The notes under the pieces are model-generated. The model had not been told where the DNA came from, did no database searches, and was given only the letters and a program-made list of their open reading frames with translations. From contig WLOT01000005.1 in assembly GCA_009699125.1 (NCBI GenBank), positions 1-35,688 of the forward strand: 35,688 bases of DNA, given 5' to 3'. Made by a program: the position numbers and the translations under genes. Source of the DNA: Actinomycetota bacterium. Lineage in GTDB: Bacteria > Actinomycetota > Acidimicrobiia > Acidimicrobiales > Acidimicrobilacustridaceae. Positions 16,505 to 25,561 of the stretch are shown here, piece after piece (the first letter of the stretch is position 1; every line of letters starts with the position of its first letter).

Positions 16505-17914
16505 TCAGGACTTATCGAGAGTTGCTTCGATGAGGCCGCGGACGGTGGCGAAATCGTTGGCGCAGACTTCGAAGTGCTCGGGACGATCGAAGAGATCGGC
16601 AAGGTGTTCAGGTAACGGTGGTCGAACACCAGACGCGGCCTCAACCGCATCGGGGAACTTCGCCGGATGGGCAGTGGAAAGCACCACCATTGGCACCGAT
16701 GCATCGGCCCGAGCCTGCCGGGCTGCGGCCAATCCAACCGCTGTGTGCGGATCGAGCAACATGCCGCTTCGCTCAAACTCGGTGGCGATGGTCGCCGCTG
16801 TTTGTGCATCGTCAACACGAGCAGCGGACCAATGATCGGCCAGCAGCTCGAGACGATCCCCGCTGACCGACACCGTTCCCTCGGAGCGGAACCGAGCCAT
16901 GAGTTCGGCAATGGCTGCACCATCTCGCCCATGGATTTCGAATAACAACCGCTCAAGGTTCGACGAAACCTGAATATCCATGCTCGGGCTCAGTGTGGGA
17001 TGAACCTCACCGATCGTCATAGTTCCGGTTGTGAGGAACTGCGTCAGGATGTCGTTGCGATTCGACGCCACGATGAACTGCGAAATGGGCGTTCCCATGC
17101 GTTGCGCGCCGTAACCGGCAAAAACATTTCCGAAGTTGCCGGTGGGGACAGAGAACGCAACTGGTCGACCAGCGCCGCCACCAAGGCGCACTGCACAGGT
17201 GACGTAATAAACCATCTGCGCCATGACTCGGGCCCAGTTGATTGAGTTGACTGCCGACAAATTGCGCGACTCACGGAACTGGTCGTCAGCAAACAACGCC
17301 TTGACCATGTCTTGGCAATCGTCGAACGTCCCCTGCACAGCAATGTTGTGCACATTCGGCGAAAGCACGGTGGTCATCTGACGACGCTGCACATCGGAAA
17401 CTCGACCAGCAGGGTGGAGGATGAACACTTCGGCGGTGGGGCGATCACGCAGCGCTTCGATTGCGGCGCCGCCGGTGTCGCCAGAAGTTGCGCCGACAAC
17501 TGTGACCTTCTCGCCGCGGCGCGTGAGTTCGTGATCGAACAGACGACCAACGAGCTGTAGCGCAATGTCTTTGAACGCAAGCGTCGGGCCGTGAAACAAC
17601 TCGGCGAGCCAGAAGTTGTCTCCAAGGTCAACGATCGGAACAACTTCATCAGTCGCGAAGGTTGCGTAGGCATCGTGAACGATTGCCGCAAACGCGTCTC
17701 GTTCAATCGAACCTTCGACGAATGGCCACATAACTTCGGTGGCGATTTCGGCATAGGACATCGATTCGAATCGCTCGAAGGCGCCGACGGTGAGCGATGG
17801 CCATTGCGACGGAACGTAGAGACCGCCATCGATTGCCAAACCGGCAAGCAGGACATCGGCAAAGCCAAGTTCGGGTGCGGCGCCGCGGGTGCTGACATAG
17901 GTGATCGGGGCCAT
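16505..17914 (-). CDS. thrC: Threonine synthase (long form)
   Basis: PLP enzyme converting O-phosphohomoserine to threonine. The 469-aa product is the long type, with the N-terminal domain 'YVSTRGAAPELGFADVLLAG' then 'LAIDGGLYVP' (6-35), as in E. coli and fungi, whereas the mycobacterial enzyme is about 360 aa. The PLP lysine is K115 in 'LFHGPTLAFKDIALQ'; the phosphate-binding loop is 'GATSGDTGGAAIEALR'. Further family blocks are 'VQGTFDDCQDMVKALF' and 'NSINWARVMAQMVYY'. Its ATG overlaps the hom stop by one base (TAATG), so the pair is translationally coupled. The ApgM-like gene follows after 46 bases. Confidence 0.97.
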   Translation of the reverse strand: MAPITYVSTRGAAPELGFADVLLAGLAIDGGLYVPSQWPSLTVGAFERFESMSYAEIATEVMWPFVEGSIERDAFAAIVHDAYATFATDEVVPIVDLGDNFWLAELFHGPTLAFKDIALQLVGRLFDHELTRRGEKVTVVGATSGDTGGAAIEALRDRPTAEVFILHPAGRVSDVQRRQMTTVLSPNVHNIAVQGTFDDCQDMVKALFADDQFRESRNLSAVNSINWARVMAQMVYYVTCAVRLGGGAGRPVAFSVPTGNFGNVFAGYGAQRMGTPISQFIVASNRNDILTQFLTTGTMTIGEVHPTLSPSMDIQVSSNLERLLFEIHGRDGAAIAELMARFRSEGTVSVSGDRLELLADHWSAARVDDAQTAATIATEFERSGMLLDPHTAVGLAAARQARADASVPMVVLSTAHPAKFPDAVEAASGVRPPLPEHLADLFDRPEHFEVCANDFATVRGLIEATLDKS

Positions 17915-19236
17915 TAGCGGTCAGCCTCAACGAGTACGCGAATCGTGGAACCAATGCTTCGAACTGAATCGAGCACACCGAGCGCATCGAGCGTGGCGCG
18001 GACATCGCTCTGCAACGCTGGATGAATGATCAGATCGATGCGCGCTTCGTTTGCAGCATCATCTGGTCCTGACAATGAGTGTTGTTCCATTGAGTCGATC
18101 GACACACCGTGCTCGCCAAAGACTCCTGCGATGGATGCGAGCACACCCGATCGATCGTCGACTCGAAGACTGAGATACCACGCCGCAGCGAGTTGATCGC
18201 TTGGGCGAATCGCCATTGGCACAAAGGCTCCAAGCGATGCATGGGCGCCGCTCTGCAGATTTACTGCCGCGTCAACCAGATCCCCCAGAACCGCCGATGC
18301 GGTGGGATCGCCACCAGCGCCACGGCCGTAGAACATGAGATCGCCGACAGCCTCGCCTTGAACAAAGACGGCGTTGAAGCTGTCGCGCACGGCCGCAAGT
18401 GGATGTGAGTTTGGAACCAGGCATGGATTCACTCGCGCAGAAAGCTCATCGCCGTTCGAATCAGAGAATCGCTCAGCGATTGCAAGAAGCTTGATCGCAA
18501 AGCCATGCCGCTTTGCAAACGCTATGTCGTCCGCGGTGACCTTTGAGATGCCTTCACACTCAACATCGGAACTCGTCACTTCCGCACCAAACGCAATCGA
18601 CGCAACGATGGCGATCTTCGCCGCAGCATCGTGACCTTCAACATCTGCGGTTGGATCAGCCTCCGCGTAACCCAATGCCTGCGCTTCGGCGAGCGCCTCG
18701 GAATAATCGGCGCCTCCTTCAGTCATGCGGGTGAGGATGTAATTCGTCGTTCCGTTCATGATGCCCATGACGCGAACAACGGGTTCGGCAAGCAGCGATT
18801 CACGCAACGGCCGTATGAATGGAATGCCGCCAGCGACCGACGCCTCAAAAAGAAGGTCAACACCAGCCGCTTCTGCTGCAGCGAACAGTTCGGAACCGTG
18901 CGCTGCGAGAAGAGCTTTATTGGCCGTAATGACCGGCTTGCCTGCAGCGAGCGCGGCCAGGATGAGTTCACGCGCAGGCGAGATGCCCCCCATGACCTCG
19001 ACGACCACGTCGATGTTTGGGTCAGTGGCCACCGCCATTGCGTCGGAGGTAAACGCAGCGCTGTCGATGCCGATTGGACGAGCCCGAGAAACGTCACGAA
19101 CAGCGATGCGAGAGATCTCGAGGGAAAGTCCGGTGCGAGCCTGAATGGTGGCGTTCTGGCGATCGATGAGCGCGACGAGTGACGCCCCGACCGTCCCGCA
19201 ACCCAGGAGTCCGACTCGAATCACAGATCCATCCAC
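17914..19236 (-). CDS. hom: Homoserine dehydrogenase with C-terminal ACT domain
   Basis: NAD(P)H-dependent reduction of aspartate semialdehyde to homoserine, the branch point to threonine and methionine. Start chosen at GTG 19236 (440 aa), 7 bases after a TAGCCT element and with no ribosome site; GTG at 19224 is possible. The Rossmann motif is 'VGLLGCGTVGASL' (8-20), followed by 'NKALLAAHG', 'GTTNYILTRMTEGGADY' and 'GYAEADPTADVEGHDAAAK', all typical. The last ~80 residues form an ACT domain ('LRVDDRSGVLASIAGVFGEHG') expected to bind threonine as feedback inhibitor. Confidence 0.96.
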   Translation of the reverse strand: MDGSVIRVGLLGCGTVGASLVALIDRQNATIQARTGLSLEISRIAVRDVSRARPIGIDSAAFTSDAMAVATDPNIDVVVEVMGGISPARELILAALAAGKPVITANKALLAAHGSELFAAAEAAGVDLLFEASVAGGIPFIRPLRESLLAEPVVRVMGIMNGTTNYILTRMTEGGADYSEALAEAQALGYAEADPTADVEGHDAAAKIAIVASIAFGAEVTSSDVECEGISKVTADDIAFAKRHGFAIKLLAIAERFSDSNGDELSARVNPCLVPNSHPLAAVRDSFNAVFVQGEAVGDLMFYGRGAGGDPTASAVLGDLVDAAVNLQSGAHASLGAFVPMAIRPSDQLAAAWYLSLRVDDRSGVLASIAGVFGEHGVSIDSMEQHSLSGPDDAANEARIDLIIHPALQSDVRATLDALGVLDSVRSIGSTIRVLVEADR

Positions 19237-19243
19237 GGCGGAG

Positions 19244-19249
19244 AGGCTA
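19244..19249 (-). promoter_or_regulatory. Candidate -10 element, leaderless start of hom
   Basis: TAGCCT on the minus strand ends 7 bases before the GTG chosen for hom, and no Shine-Dalgarno lies between. It suggests that hom-thrC-apgM has its own promoter within the lysA-tauE-hom run. Confidence 0.4.
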
Positions 19250-19285
19250 TCGGCGCCGCACCATGGGCTCCGACGGAATTTTCGA

Positions 19286-20020
19286 TCAGCCCACAACCAC
19301 GCTGATGATCGTCACAACAGCGGTAACGGCAAGCAGAATCGTGACGAGACCACGGAATCGCATCGGATCGACATGACCCCGAAGTCGAAGTCCGAGCGAG
19401 AATCCAATTGCCAACGCCGGAGCCGCAACCAGCAACGCCAGCGCTACGTCTCGGGTGAAGTGTCCGGTCGCACCAAAGAGCACGAGGGAAATCAGGCCGA
19501 TTCCAACGAAGACCGCAGAGATGGTCCCGCGAAACGTGTGCGGAGAGAAGTGGCGGGCGTGGATCGCCATGACGAGTGGGGGTCCGTTTGTCGAAAGCGA
19601 GGTACTCAGAACTCCACCGACAAAACCAGCAGCGAGGTCGACAGGGACACTCGCGTGCTCGAGTTTGAACCCACGAAGATTGAGAAGCAGAAAGAGAACG
19701 ATCACTGCGGCGAGACCCAACTTCAATTGCTGTGAGCTGGCGAAGTTGAGAATCACGAGTCCGAATGGAGCGCCAACAACCGCAGCCAGCAACAGTCGCT
19801 TGATTGTCGGTCTGTCGCCATGGTGGCGCTCGGACCACGCCTGACCACCACTCGTAAATGTCCCTAGCGTCGCCGCGATTACGACTGCAGCGTCAGTGGG
19901 AATTGCCATCGACATAAGCGGAACCGCAAGCAAGGCGAATCCAAATCCTGTGATCGTCTGAATGAGCGACGAAAGAAGGACTGCGAAAGCAACAAGAAGT
20001 AGCGCAGAGGTCGACACCAA
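19286..20020 (-). CDS. TauE/SafE-family membrane transporter
   Basis: Integral membrane protein of 244 aa with about eight helices and the TauE/SafE opening 'QTITGFGFALLAVPLM' (21-36). The second repeat carries 'GFVGGVLSTSLSTNGPPLVM' with the Gly/Asn-Gly-Pro-Pro signature of the family. Members export sulfite, sulfoacetate or related organic anions; the substrate here is unknown. It lies 5 bases after lysA and 49 bases before hom on the same strand, an insertion relative to the standard lysA-hom order. A link to sulfur amino acid metabolism (hom also feeds methionine) is possible but only inferred. Confidence 0.87.
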   Translation of the reverse strand: MVSTSALLLVAFAVLLSSLIQTITGFGFALLAVPLMSMAIPTDAAVVIAATLGTFTSGGQAWSERHHGDRPTIKRLLLAAVVGAPFGLVILNFASSQQLKLGLAAVIVLFLLLNLRGFKLEHASVPVDLAAGFVGGVLSTSLSTNGPPLVMAIHARHFSPHTFRGTISAVFVGIGLISLVLFGATGHFTRDVALALLVAAPALAIGFSLGLRLRGHVDPMRFRGLVTILLAVTAVVTIISVVVG

Positions 20021-20025
20021 CGGAC

Positions 20026-21297
20026 CTAGTCGACTTCGAGAAGTAAGAGATCGTCGAGTGTCTCGCGGCGAACAACAAGGCGAGCTTCGCCGTTCGCGAC
20101 AAACACAACCGCCGGACGCGTGACCTTGTTGTAATTCGACCCCATTGAGTGGCCGTACGCGCCAGTTACTGGCGTCGCGAGAATGTCTCCGACAACAAGG
20201 TCTGCCGGAACGATTGCATCGCGAACAAGGATGTCGCCGGATTCGCAGTGCTTTCCCACGACGGTGACGACGCGATCGCGATCGGCGCCAACTTCTCGCG
20301 GAAGAAACGCCTCGTAACCACTGCCATAAAGAACCGGGCGCGGGTTATCGCTCATTCCGCCATCGACAGAGACATAGGTGCGGATGGCGGGAATGTCTTT
20401 GATCGTTCCCACCGAATAGAGCGTGATCGCTGCTTGAGCGACGAGGGCTCGCCCGGGCTCGGCGGTGACATGAGCCGTGATGCCAGCTGCGTCGCACGCG
20501 GCCTTCACAACAGCACCCCATTCGGTGATCGAAGCCGATTCTTCGCCAGCAACGTAGGCAACGCCGAGTCCCCCGCCCACGGAGAACTCCGGCAACGCGT
20601 GCTTCTGTACGAATGGCGCCATGACCTCGATGGCCATCTCAAAGAACTCTGCGTCGAACACCTGTGAACCGATGTGTGCATGAAGACCAACAAGATCGAT
20701 TGCAGGCGACGCCGCCGCTCGGAGAACTGCGGCATCGGCCTGTCCACTTGCGAGGCCAAAACCAAACTTGGAATCGTCCTGGCCCGTGCGAACGAACTCG
20801 TGAGTGTGCGCTTCAACCCCGGGAGTGACGCGAATGAGCGCCTTCGGAACAGGCAAGCCTTCCGCAACGAGAGATTCGATGCGATCGATCTCGTCGAACG
20901 AATCGATGATGATGCGACCGATACCTTCGGACATCGCACGCCGGAGTTCCGCGGTGCTCTTGTTGTTCCCGTGCAGAACAAGACGATCGGCGGGAACCCC
21001 TGCAGAACGGGCGACGTGATACTCGCCTCCGGTCGACACATCGAGATTGCAGCCTTCTTCGACAGCAAGGCGGGCCATCGCCTGGCAAAGGAACGCCTTG
21101 GTCGCGAAATTCACGCCGACACCAAACGCGGCAACTGCTTCACGACAACGCGCACGAAGGTGTTCTTCGTCGTAGACAAAGAGCGGCGTACCGAACTGCT
21201 CAGCGAGTTCAAGAGTGTCGCAGCCACCGATGATGAGTTGGCCCTTGTCGCCAATCGTGGCCGTATCGGGCAGTAACGAAAACGGAAGCGTGCTCAT
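20026..21297 (-). CDS. lysA: Diaminopimelate decarboxylase
   Basis: PLP enzyme of fold type III that decarboxylates meso-diaminopimelate to lysine. ATG at 21297 gives 423 aa; the ORF's longer start overlaps argS. The PLP lysine is K67 in 'VNFATKAFLC' (the usual motif is YAxKA; here Phe replaces Tyr). Other family blocks are 'LDVSTGGEYHVA', 'LVGLHAHIGSQVF', 'GGGLGVAY', 'AEPGRALVAQA' and, late in the protein, 'GKHCESGDIL', which completes the active site across the dimer. It follows argS by 7 bases, the standard actinobacterial order, and is followed by tauE. Confidence 0.97.
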   Translation of the reverse strand: MSTLPFSLLPDTATIGDKGQLIIGGCDTLELAEQFGTPLFVYDEEHLRARCREAVAAFGVGVNFATKAFLCQAMARLAVEEGCNLDVSTGGEYHVARSAGVPADRLVLHGNNKSTAELRRAMSEGIGRIIIDSFDEIDRIESLVAEGLPVPKALIRVTPGVEAHTHEFVRTGQDDSKFGFGLASGQADAAVLRAAASPAIDLVGLHAHIGSQVFDAEFFEMAIEVMAPFVQKHALPEFSVGGGLGVAYVAGEESASITEWGAVVKAACDAAGITAHVTAEPGRALVAQAAITLYSVGTIKDIPAIRTYVSVDGGMSDNPRPVLYGSGYEAFLPREVGADRDRVVTVVGKHCESGDILVRDAIVPADLVVGDILATPVTGAYGHSMGSNYNKVTRPAVVFVANGEARLVVRRETLDDLLLLEVD

Positions 21298-21304
21298 CGG
21301 AGGC

Positions 21305-22912
21305 TCACATCTGGTCGGGTGCGCTAACACCCAACAGGTCGAGACCGATTGCAAGACCAACCGATGCAGCTTCAACAAGATGGAGGCGCGCTTGCGTGAG
21401 TTCGGTGGAGACACCATCGCCCATCACGTAACAGTCGTGGTAGAAGCCGTGCACTGCACCAGCCAGTTCGCGCACCCAAGTAGCGATTCGGTGCGGGGCT
21501 CGATCAGTTGCTGCGGTCGACACCGTGTCAGGGAGTTCAGAGAGAGCCCGAAGCACATCGAGTTCGCGTTCGTGAGTAAGCAGAGAGAGGTCGACCTGCA
21601 TCAGAGGAGCAACCGCGACGCTTCGTTCTGCAGCAACGCGGAAGATTGACTGAATGCGGGCATAGGCCATTTGCACGTAATAGACGGGGTTATCCATCGC
21701 CCGACTCTTTACGACGTCGTAATCGAACGTCTGCGTCGAATCGATGGACTGCAGCAGGTACGTAAGCCGGGCCGAATCAGCACCAACTTCGTCGAGCACC
21801 TCAGAGAGCTCGACGATGTCACCAGCACGCTTCGAAAAGCGGACGGGTTCGCCACCCTTGAGCAGATTCACCAGCTGAATGATCGCGCATTCGAGTTCGG
21901 ACGGATCATGTCCGAGTGATTGCATTGCTGCCTTCATGCGCGGAACATAACCGTGGTGATCGGCTCCCCATACGTCGATGAGAAGGTCGTAGCCACGAGA
22001 GAACTTGTCACGGTGGTAGGCGATATCGGGAAGCAAGTAGGTGAACTCGCCGTCACTCTTAATGAGCACACGGTCTTTGTCGTCGCCGTAATCGGTAGAG
22101 CGAAGCCACACGGCGCCGTCTTCGTCGTACACAACGCCACGTTCACGGAGATCAGCCAACGTCACATCGATTGCGCCAGAAGCAACCATTGACTTCTCGC
22201 TGAACCAATTATCGAATTCGACATTCATGCGACTGAGCGTGAGCCGATGATCGGCGACCGCTCGGTCTTCGCCCCATTCAAAAACGTCGGCATCGGCCGG
22301 CAACTCGGCTGCCCATTCAACGATGTACTCGCCCTGATAACCACCTTCGGGCAATGGCGTTCCGTCTCGGCGCGCAATCAGCGATGCGACGAAGAGCTGC
22401 ATCTGGGTGCCGCGATCGTTGAGATAATTCTCGCGATCGACGTCGTAGCCGCATCGTTCAAGAATGCGAGCAAGAGAATCGCCGTAAGCGGCACCGCGTC
22501 CGTGGCCAGCATGCAACGGCCCAGTCGGATTCGCGCTTACAAACTCGAGCAGCACCTTCGTGCCATCGCCAGTTGCGGAACGGGCGTAGTTCTCAACGCC
22601 AGACGTTTCGACGTCGACGAGAACATCGTGCAGCCACGAGTCGGCCAATCGGAAGTTCACGAAACCAGGACCAGCGATTTCTACCGACGTCACGTGGGCC
22701 GGAAGGTCAGCGTTGATGATCTCGGCCATACGCCCGGCGAGCTCGCGGGGATTCCAGCCTGCGGCCTTTGCCGTTGCGAGAGCAATGTTCGACGACCAAT
22801 CGCCATGCTCACGCCGGGCTGGGCGCTCAAGATGGACCGATTCGGGAATCGGTGCGATCTCGAGGGTCGACAATGCCGATCGCAGGGCGGTGGCGAGGGT
22901 GTCGCGAATCAC
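21305..22912 (-). CDS. argS: Arginyl-tRNA synthetase
   Basis: Class Ia aminoacyl-tRNA synthetase charging tRNA-Arg. The ORF opens at 23023, but the N-terminal 37 residues are Gly/Pro-rich and unlike the family; GTG at 22912 (535 aa) begins the normal 'IRDTLATALRSAL', with GGGAG about 10 bases upstream. The N-terminal tRNA D-loop domain (1-90) is followed by the HIGH-like motif 'SANPTGPLHAGHGRG' (126-140), the 'YLNDRGTQM' block, the KMSKS-like 'RFSKRAGD' and the C-terminal DALR anticodon-binding domain. The window also encodes its substrate, a tRNA-Arg(CCG). A TAGGGT -10-like element is 47 bases upstream. Confidence 0.96.
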   Translation of the reverse strand: MIRDTLATALRSALSTLEIAPIPESVHLERPARREHGDWSSNIALATAKAAGWNPRELAGRMAEIINADLPAHVTSVEIAGPGFVNFRLADSWLHDVLVDVETSGVENYARSATGDGTKVLLEFVSANPTGPLHAGHGRGAAYGDSLARILERCGYDVDRENYLNDRGTQMQLFVASLIARRDGTPLPEGGYQGEYIVEWAAELPADADVFEWGEDRAVADHRLTLSRMNVEFDNWFSEKSMVASGAIDVTLADLRERGVVYDEDGAVWLRSTDYGDDKDRVLIKSDGEFTYLLPDIAYHRDKFSRGYDLLIDVWGADHHGYVPRMKAAMQSLGHDPSELECAIIQLVNLLKGGEPVRFSKRAGDIVELSEVLDEVGADSARLTYLLQSIDSTQTFDYDVVKSRAMDNPVYYVQMAYARIQSIFRVAAERSVAVAPLMQVDLSLLTHERELDVLRALSELPDTVSTAATDRAPHRIATWVRELAGAVHGFYHDCYVMGDGVSTELTQARLHLVEAASVGLAIGLDLLGVSAPDQM

Positions 22913-22959
22913 TGAGGAGGTCTCCCATGGCGGGCGGACAGGCGGTAGAGGACCGTCGA

Positions 22960-22965
22960 ACCCTA
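22960..22965 (-). promoter_or_regulatory. Candidate -10 element for argS
   Basis: TAGGGT on the minus strand leaves a leader of about 40 bases before the argS GTG. The same hexamer stands in front of the tRNA-Arg gene. No clear -35 is seen. Confidence 0.3.
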
Positions 22966-23066
22966 CCCCCGCGACCCCTTTGCCCTCGCGCCCACTTTCG
23001 TTTGTGGCGTCGCCGTGCACCATTACGCCTCAGGGCACGAGTGCTGTCATCAGGACCGTTGCGCCC

Positions 23067-23072
23067 TACCAT
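23067..23072 (+). promoter_or_regulatory. Candidate -10 element for murA
   Basis: TACCAT ends 9 bases before the murA ATG. An AAGGG lies in between, so both a very short leader and ribosome-site initiation are possible. Fits the TAnnnT-(7-9)-RTG series. Confidence 0.38.
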
Positions 23073-23081
23073 CAAGGGCCA

Positions 23082-24413
23082 ATGGCCATCCCCCCGACCT
23101 CCGATCTTCCCGACACGATGCTTGTGCGCGGCGGGCAACCCGTCAGCGGCGAGATCCACGTTCGCGGGTCAAAGAATGCATTGCCCAAGGCCATGGTTGC
23201 CGCGCTCCTCACTTCCGAGCCCTGCCGACTGACCAACATCTCCGCCATCACCGACATCGCTGTCGTCGATGAGCTGATCAGCATCGCTGGCGGAACGGTC
23301 GTCCACGAGAACGACACCGTCATCATTACCGCTCATCAATTCCGCGCGCTGGCCGAAAACGACGTCATGCGTCTCCATGCAGCGAGCCGTATCCCGGTGC
23401 TTACGACCGCAGTTTCACTTCACCGAACTGGACATGCGGTCGTCGCTGCTCCTGGCGGATGTTCGATCGGACCGCGTCCTGTCGATTTCCATCTCAATGT
23501 GTTGCGAGCTTTTGGTGCTCGCGACGTCCATCGCGAAGACATCATTGAACTGAACGTCGATCGCATGCGTGGCGCTCGCATTGAACTCCCCTTCCCGAGT
23601 GTTGGTGCAACGGAACAATTCCTCTTCGCTTCGGTGCTCGCCGAAGGCGACTCCGAATTATCGAATGCAGCAATCGAGCCTGAAATTCTCGACCTCATTG
23701 CCGTCCTACAAAAGATGGGCGCGATCATTTCGGTGGAACCAAACCGAACCATTCGAGTCACTGGCGTTGCCGAACTTGGCGGCTTTGAACACCGAGTCAT
23801 CGGCGATCGCCTCGAAGCGGCGTCCTGGGCCTCACTCGCGCTCGCCACGGGCGGAACGATCACCGTTCACGGCGTTCAGCAACAGCTGTTTTCCACTTTT
23901 TTGAACATGTACCGCCGAGCCGGCGGCGACTTCAAAATCGACGCCGAAGGCGACACGCTTACGTTTCACCGCGCTCGCCGAATGCTCCGCCCGCTTGCCC
24001 TCGAAACCGATGTTCATCCCGGTTTCATGACCGACTGGCAATCACCGTTCGTCACAGCGCTCACGCAGGCCGACGGCGTGAGCGTTGTGCACGAAACCGT
24101 GTACGAAGATCGTCTCGGCTACACCGATGCGCTGCGCAGTCTCGGCGCACAGATCCAAGTCTTTACCGAATGTCTCGGCCCAACTCGTTGCCGATTCGGC
24201 GCCGCGAACCATCGGCATTCCGCAGTCGTTGTCGGCCCCACCAAGTTGCATGGTGCCGAACTTGTAGTGCCCGACCTTCGGGCTGGGTTCTCCTACGTGA
24301 TTGCAGCTGCAGCCGCAGACGGTGAAAGCCTCATTCATGGTGTCGATCTTCTTGATCGCGGCTACGCCGATTTCCGTAGCAAGTTGTCTGCAGTCGGCGT
24401 CGAACACCGATAA
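23082..24413 (+). CDS. murA: UDP-N-acetylglucosamine 1-carboxyvinyltransferase
   Basis: Enolpyruvyl transferase of the first committed step of peptidoglycan synthesis, transferring PEP to UDP-GlcNAc. The ORF opens at 22713 over argS; ATG at 23082 gives 443 aa, close to the family length. Substrate-binding 'GSKNALPKAM' (29-38, with Lys31/Asn32) and the catalytic Cys127 in 'APGGCSIGPRPVD' are present; the Cys would also make it sensitive to fosfomycin, unlike enzymes with Asp there. The C-terminal 'DLRAGFSYVIAAAAADG' and 'LLDRGYADF' close the fold. 'GFMTDWQSPF' differs slightly from the usual 'GFPTDMQAQF', so it may be the more diverged of two MurA copies in the genome. Confidence 0.92.
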   Translation: MAIPPTSDLPDTMLVRGGQPVSGEIHVRGSKNALPKAMVAALLTSEPCRLTNISAITDIAVVDELISIAGGTVVHENDTVIITAHQFRALAENDVMRLHAASRIPVLTTAVSLHRTGHAVVAAPGGCSIGPRPVDFHLNVLRAFGARDVHREDIIELNVDRMRGARIELPFPSVGATEQFLFASVLAEGDSELSNAAIEPEILDLIAVLQKMGAIISVEPNRTIRVTGVAELGGFEHRVIGDRLEAASWASLALATGGTITVHGVQQQLFSTFLNMYRRAGGDFKIDAEGDTLTFHRARRMLRPLALETDVHPGFMTDWQSPFVTALTQADGVSVVHETVYEDRLGYTDALRSLGAQIQVFTECLGPTRCRFGAANHRHSAVVVGPTKLHGAELVVPDLRAGFSYVIAAAAADGESLIHGVDLLDRGYADFRSKLSAVGVEHR

Positions 24414-24437
24414 CGCAGTTCGCCAGCCGCACGGAAG

Positions 24438-24443
24438 TATCGT
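24438..24443 (+). promoter_or_regulatory. Candidate -10 element, leaderless start of the YccF-like gene
   Basis: TATCGT ends 8 bases before the ATG, in the 38-base gap after murA; no ribosome site lies between. Suggests an internal promoter downstream of murA. Confidence 0.4.
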
Positions 24444-24451
24444 CCTCAGCG

Positions 24452-24847
24452 ATGAAGACAGTCGGAAACATCCTCTGGTTCGTGCTCGGCGGAATCTGGC
24501 TTGCGCTCGGCTACGCCATCGGCGGTCTCGTGATGTGCATCACGATCATTGGCATCCCGTTCGGCATTCAGTCGTTCAAGCTTGCCGGCCTCGCACTTTG
24601 GCCATTCGGATACACCACGACCATGGGCAGATCAGGCGGTTGCCTTGAGGTCATTTTCAACATCATCTGGCTCGTGTTGTTTGGCTGGGCAATCTTCGTG
24701 GCCCACATCATCTTGGGTCTCGTCTTGTGCGTCACCATCATCGGCATTCCGTTTGGCGTACAGGCGTTCAAGATCTCAACGCTTGCACTGTGGCCGTTCG
24801 GTCGAGTGATCGTTCGCACAAACACCAACGCTGGCTACCAATCCTGA
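24452..24847 (+). CDS. YccF-domain inner membrane protein
   Basis: Small membrane protein of 131 aa made of two tandem YccF (DUF307) repeats. The signature 'CITIIGIPFGIQSFKL' (about 29-44) recurs as 'CVTIIGIPFGVQAFKI' (about 97-112), each followed by 'LALWPFG'. Each repeat has one long hydrophobic helix before the signature. The role of YccF is not known; in some bacteria it is encoded near or fused to membrane transporters. Its stop overlaps the start of the next gene by one base (TGATG), so the two membrane proteins are probably made together. Confidence 0.9.
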   Translation: MKTVGNILWFVLGGIWLALGYAIGGLVMCITIIGIPFGIQSFKLAGLALWPFGYTTTMGRSGGCLEVIFNIIWLVLFGWAIFVAHIILGLVLCVTIIGIPFGVQAFKISTLALWPFGRVIVRTNTNAGYQS

Positions 24848-25500
24848 TGGTCAAACAACGTGGTCCTCGCCATCACGAACCCCGATGGCCTGCGGCGATC
24901 GCGTTAGTCGCTGCCCTCGCGCTCTACCTCTTTCTCCCCTCGACACTCATCGTCGGGCCTCGGTGGCTCCTCCCCGCACTTGAAGCTCTTCTCGTCGTAC
25001 CACTCGTGATCACGAATCCTGACCGTCGCGATGCCGACACCACACCTCTCCGAGTGGTCTCGATTTTGTTGATTGCGATCATTTCAATCGCCAACATCAG
25101 TGCACTCACGTTGCTGGTGCACGACCTGCTCCGCAATACCGATATCGATGGCAAGCCCCTCATCTATTCGGCAATTGCGCTGTGGTTCAACAACGTCATT
25201 GTCTTTGCACTTTGGTACTGGGAACTTGATGGCGGAGGACCCGCCGACCGTCACAACGTGGCGGTTGAGGATCGTGACTTTCTCTTCCCGCAACAAAACG
25301 CGCCCGATGTCTTCACCGACCCCTGGTCACCAACCTTCTTTGATTACCTCTACACAAGCTTCACCAATTCGACGGCCTTCAGCCCCACCGACACCATGCC
25401 GCTCACTCGACGGGCCAAGGCGTTGATGATGCTTCAGTCGGGCTCGGCGCTCGTAACGATCGTCCTCGTTGCGTCACGGGCGATCAACATCTTGAAGTGA
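24847..25500 (+). CDS. Multi-pass membrane protein with a pore-like C-terminal segment (DUF1345-like)
   Basis: The ORF begins upstream, but the ATG at 24847 overlaps the YccF stop and gives 217 aa. About five helices are predicted: roughly 15-31, 36-52, 70-90 and 106-123, then a final helix at about 193-213. Before the last helix is 'FFDYLYTSFTNSTAFSPTD' followed by 'TMPLT', a pattern resembling DUF1345 proteins and loosely the pore helix and filter of two-helix K+ channels, but without GYG. I cannot assign a function. It lies directly upstream of tRNA-Arg, facing the true K+ channel gene on the other strand. Confidence 0.7.
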   Translation: MVKQRGPRHHEPRWPAAIALVAALALYLFLPSTLIVGPRWLLPALEALLVVPLVITNPDRRDADTTPLRVVSILLIAIISIANISALTLLVHDLLRNTDIDGKPLIYSAIALWFNNVIVFALWYWELDGGGPADRHNVAVEDRDFLFPQQNAPDVFTDPWSPTFFDYLYTSFTNSTAFSPTDTMPLTRRAKALMMLQSGSALVTIVLVASRAINILK

Positions 25501-25541
25501 GCCAGCAGTCCGCGTCTGAAAGCGCCTCACGAGGGCTCGGC

Positions 25542-25547
25542 TAGGGT
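25542..25547 (+). promoter_or_regulatory. Candidate -10 element for tRNA-Arg
   Basis: TAGGGT, 14 bases before the first base of the tRNA, which would give a 5' leader of about 7 bases for RNase P to remove. The -35 region is not clear. Confidence 0.35.
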
Positions 25548-25561
25548 CATACCGCTATCCA

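Noticed and set aside
16459-16956. N-terminal extension of the ApgM-like frame
   Set aside because: It runs through thrC in another frame; the family N-terminus 'MKYVV' starts at 16458.
22713-23081. N-terminal extension of the murA frame
   Set aside because: It overlaps argS on the other strand and does not resemble MurA; the ATG at 23082 gives the normal N-terminus.
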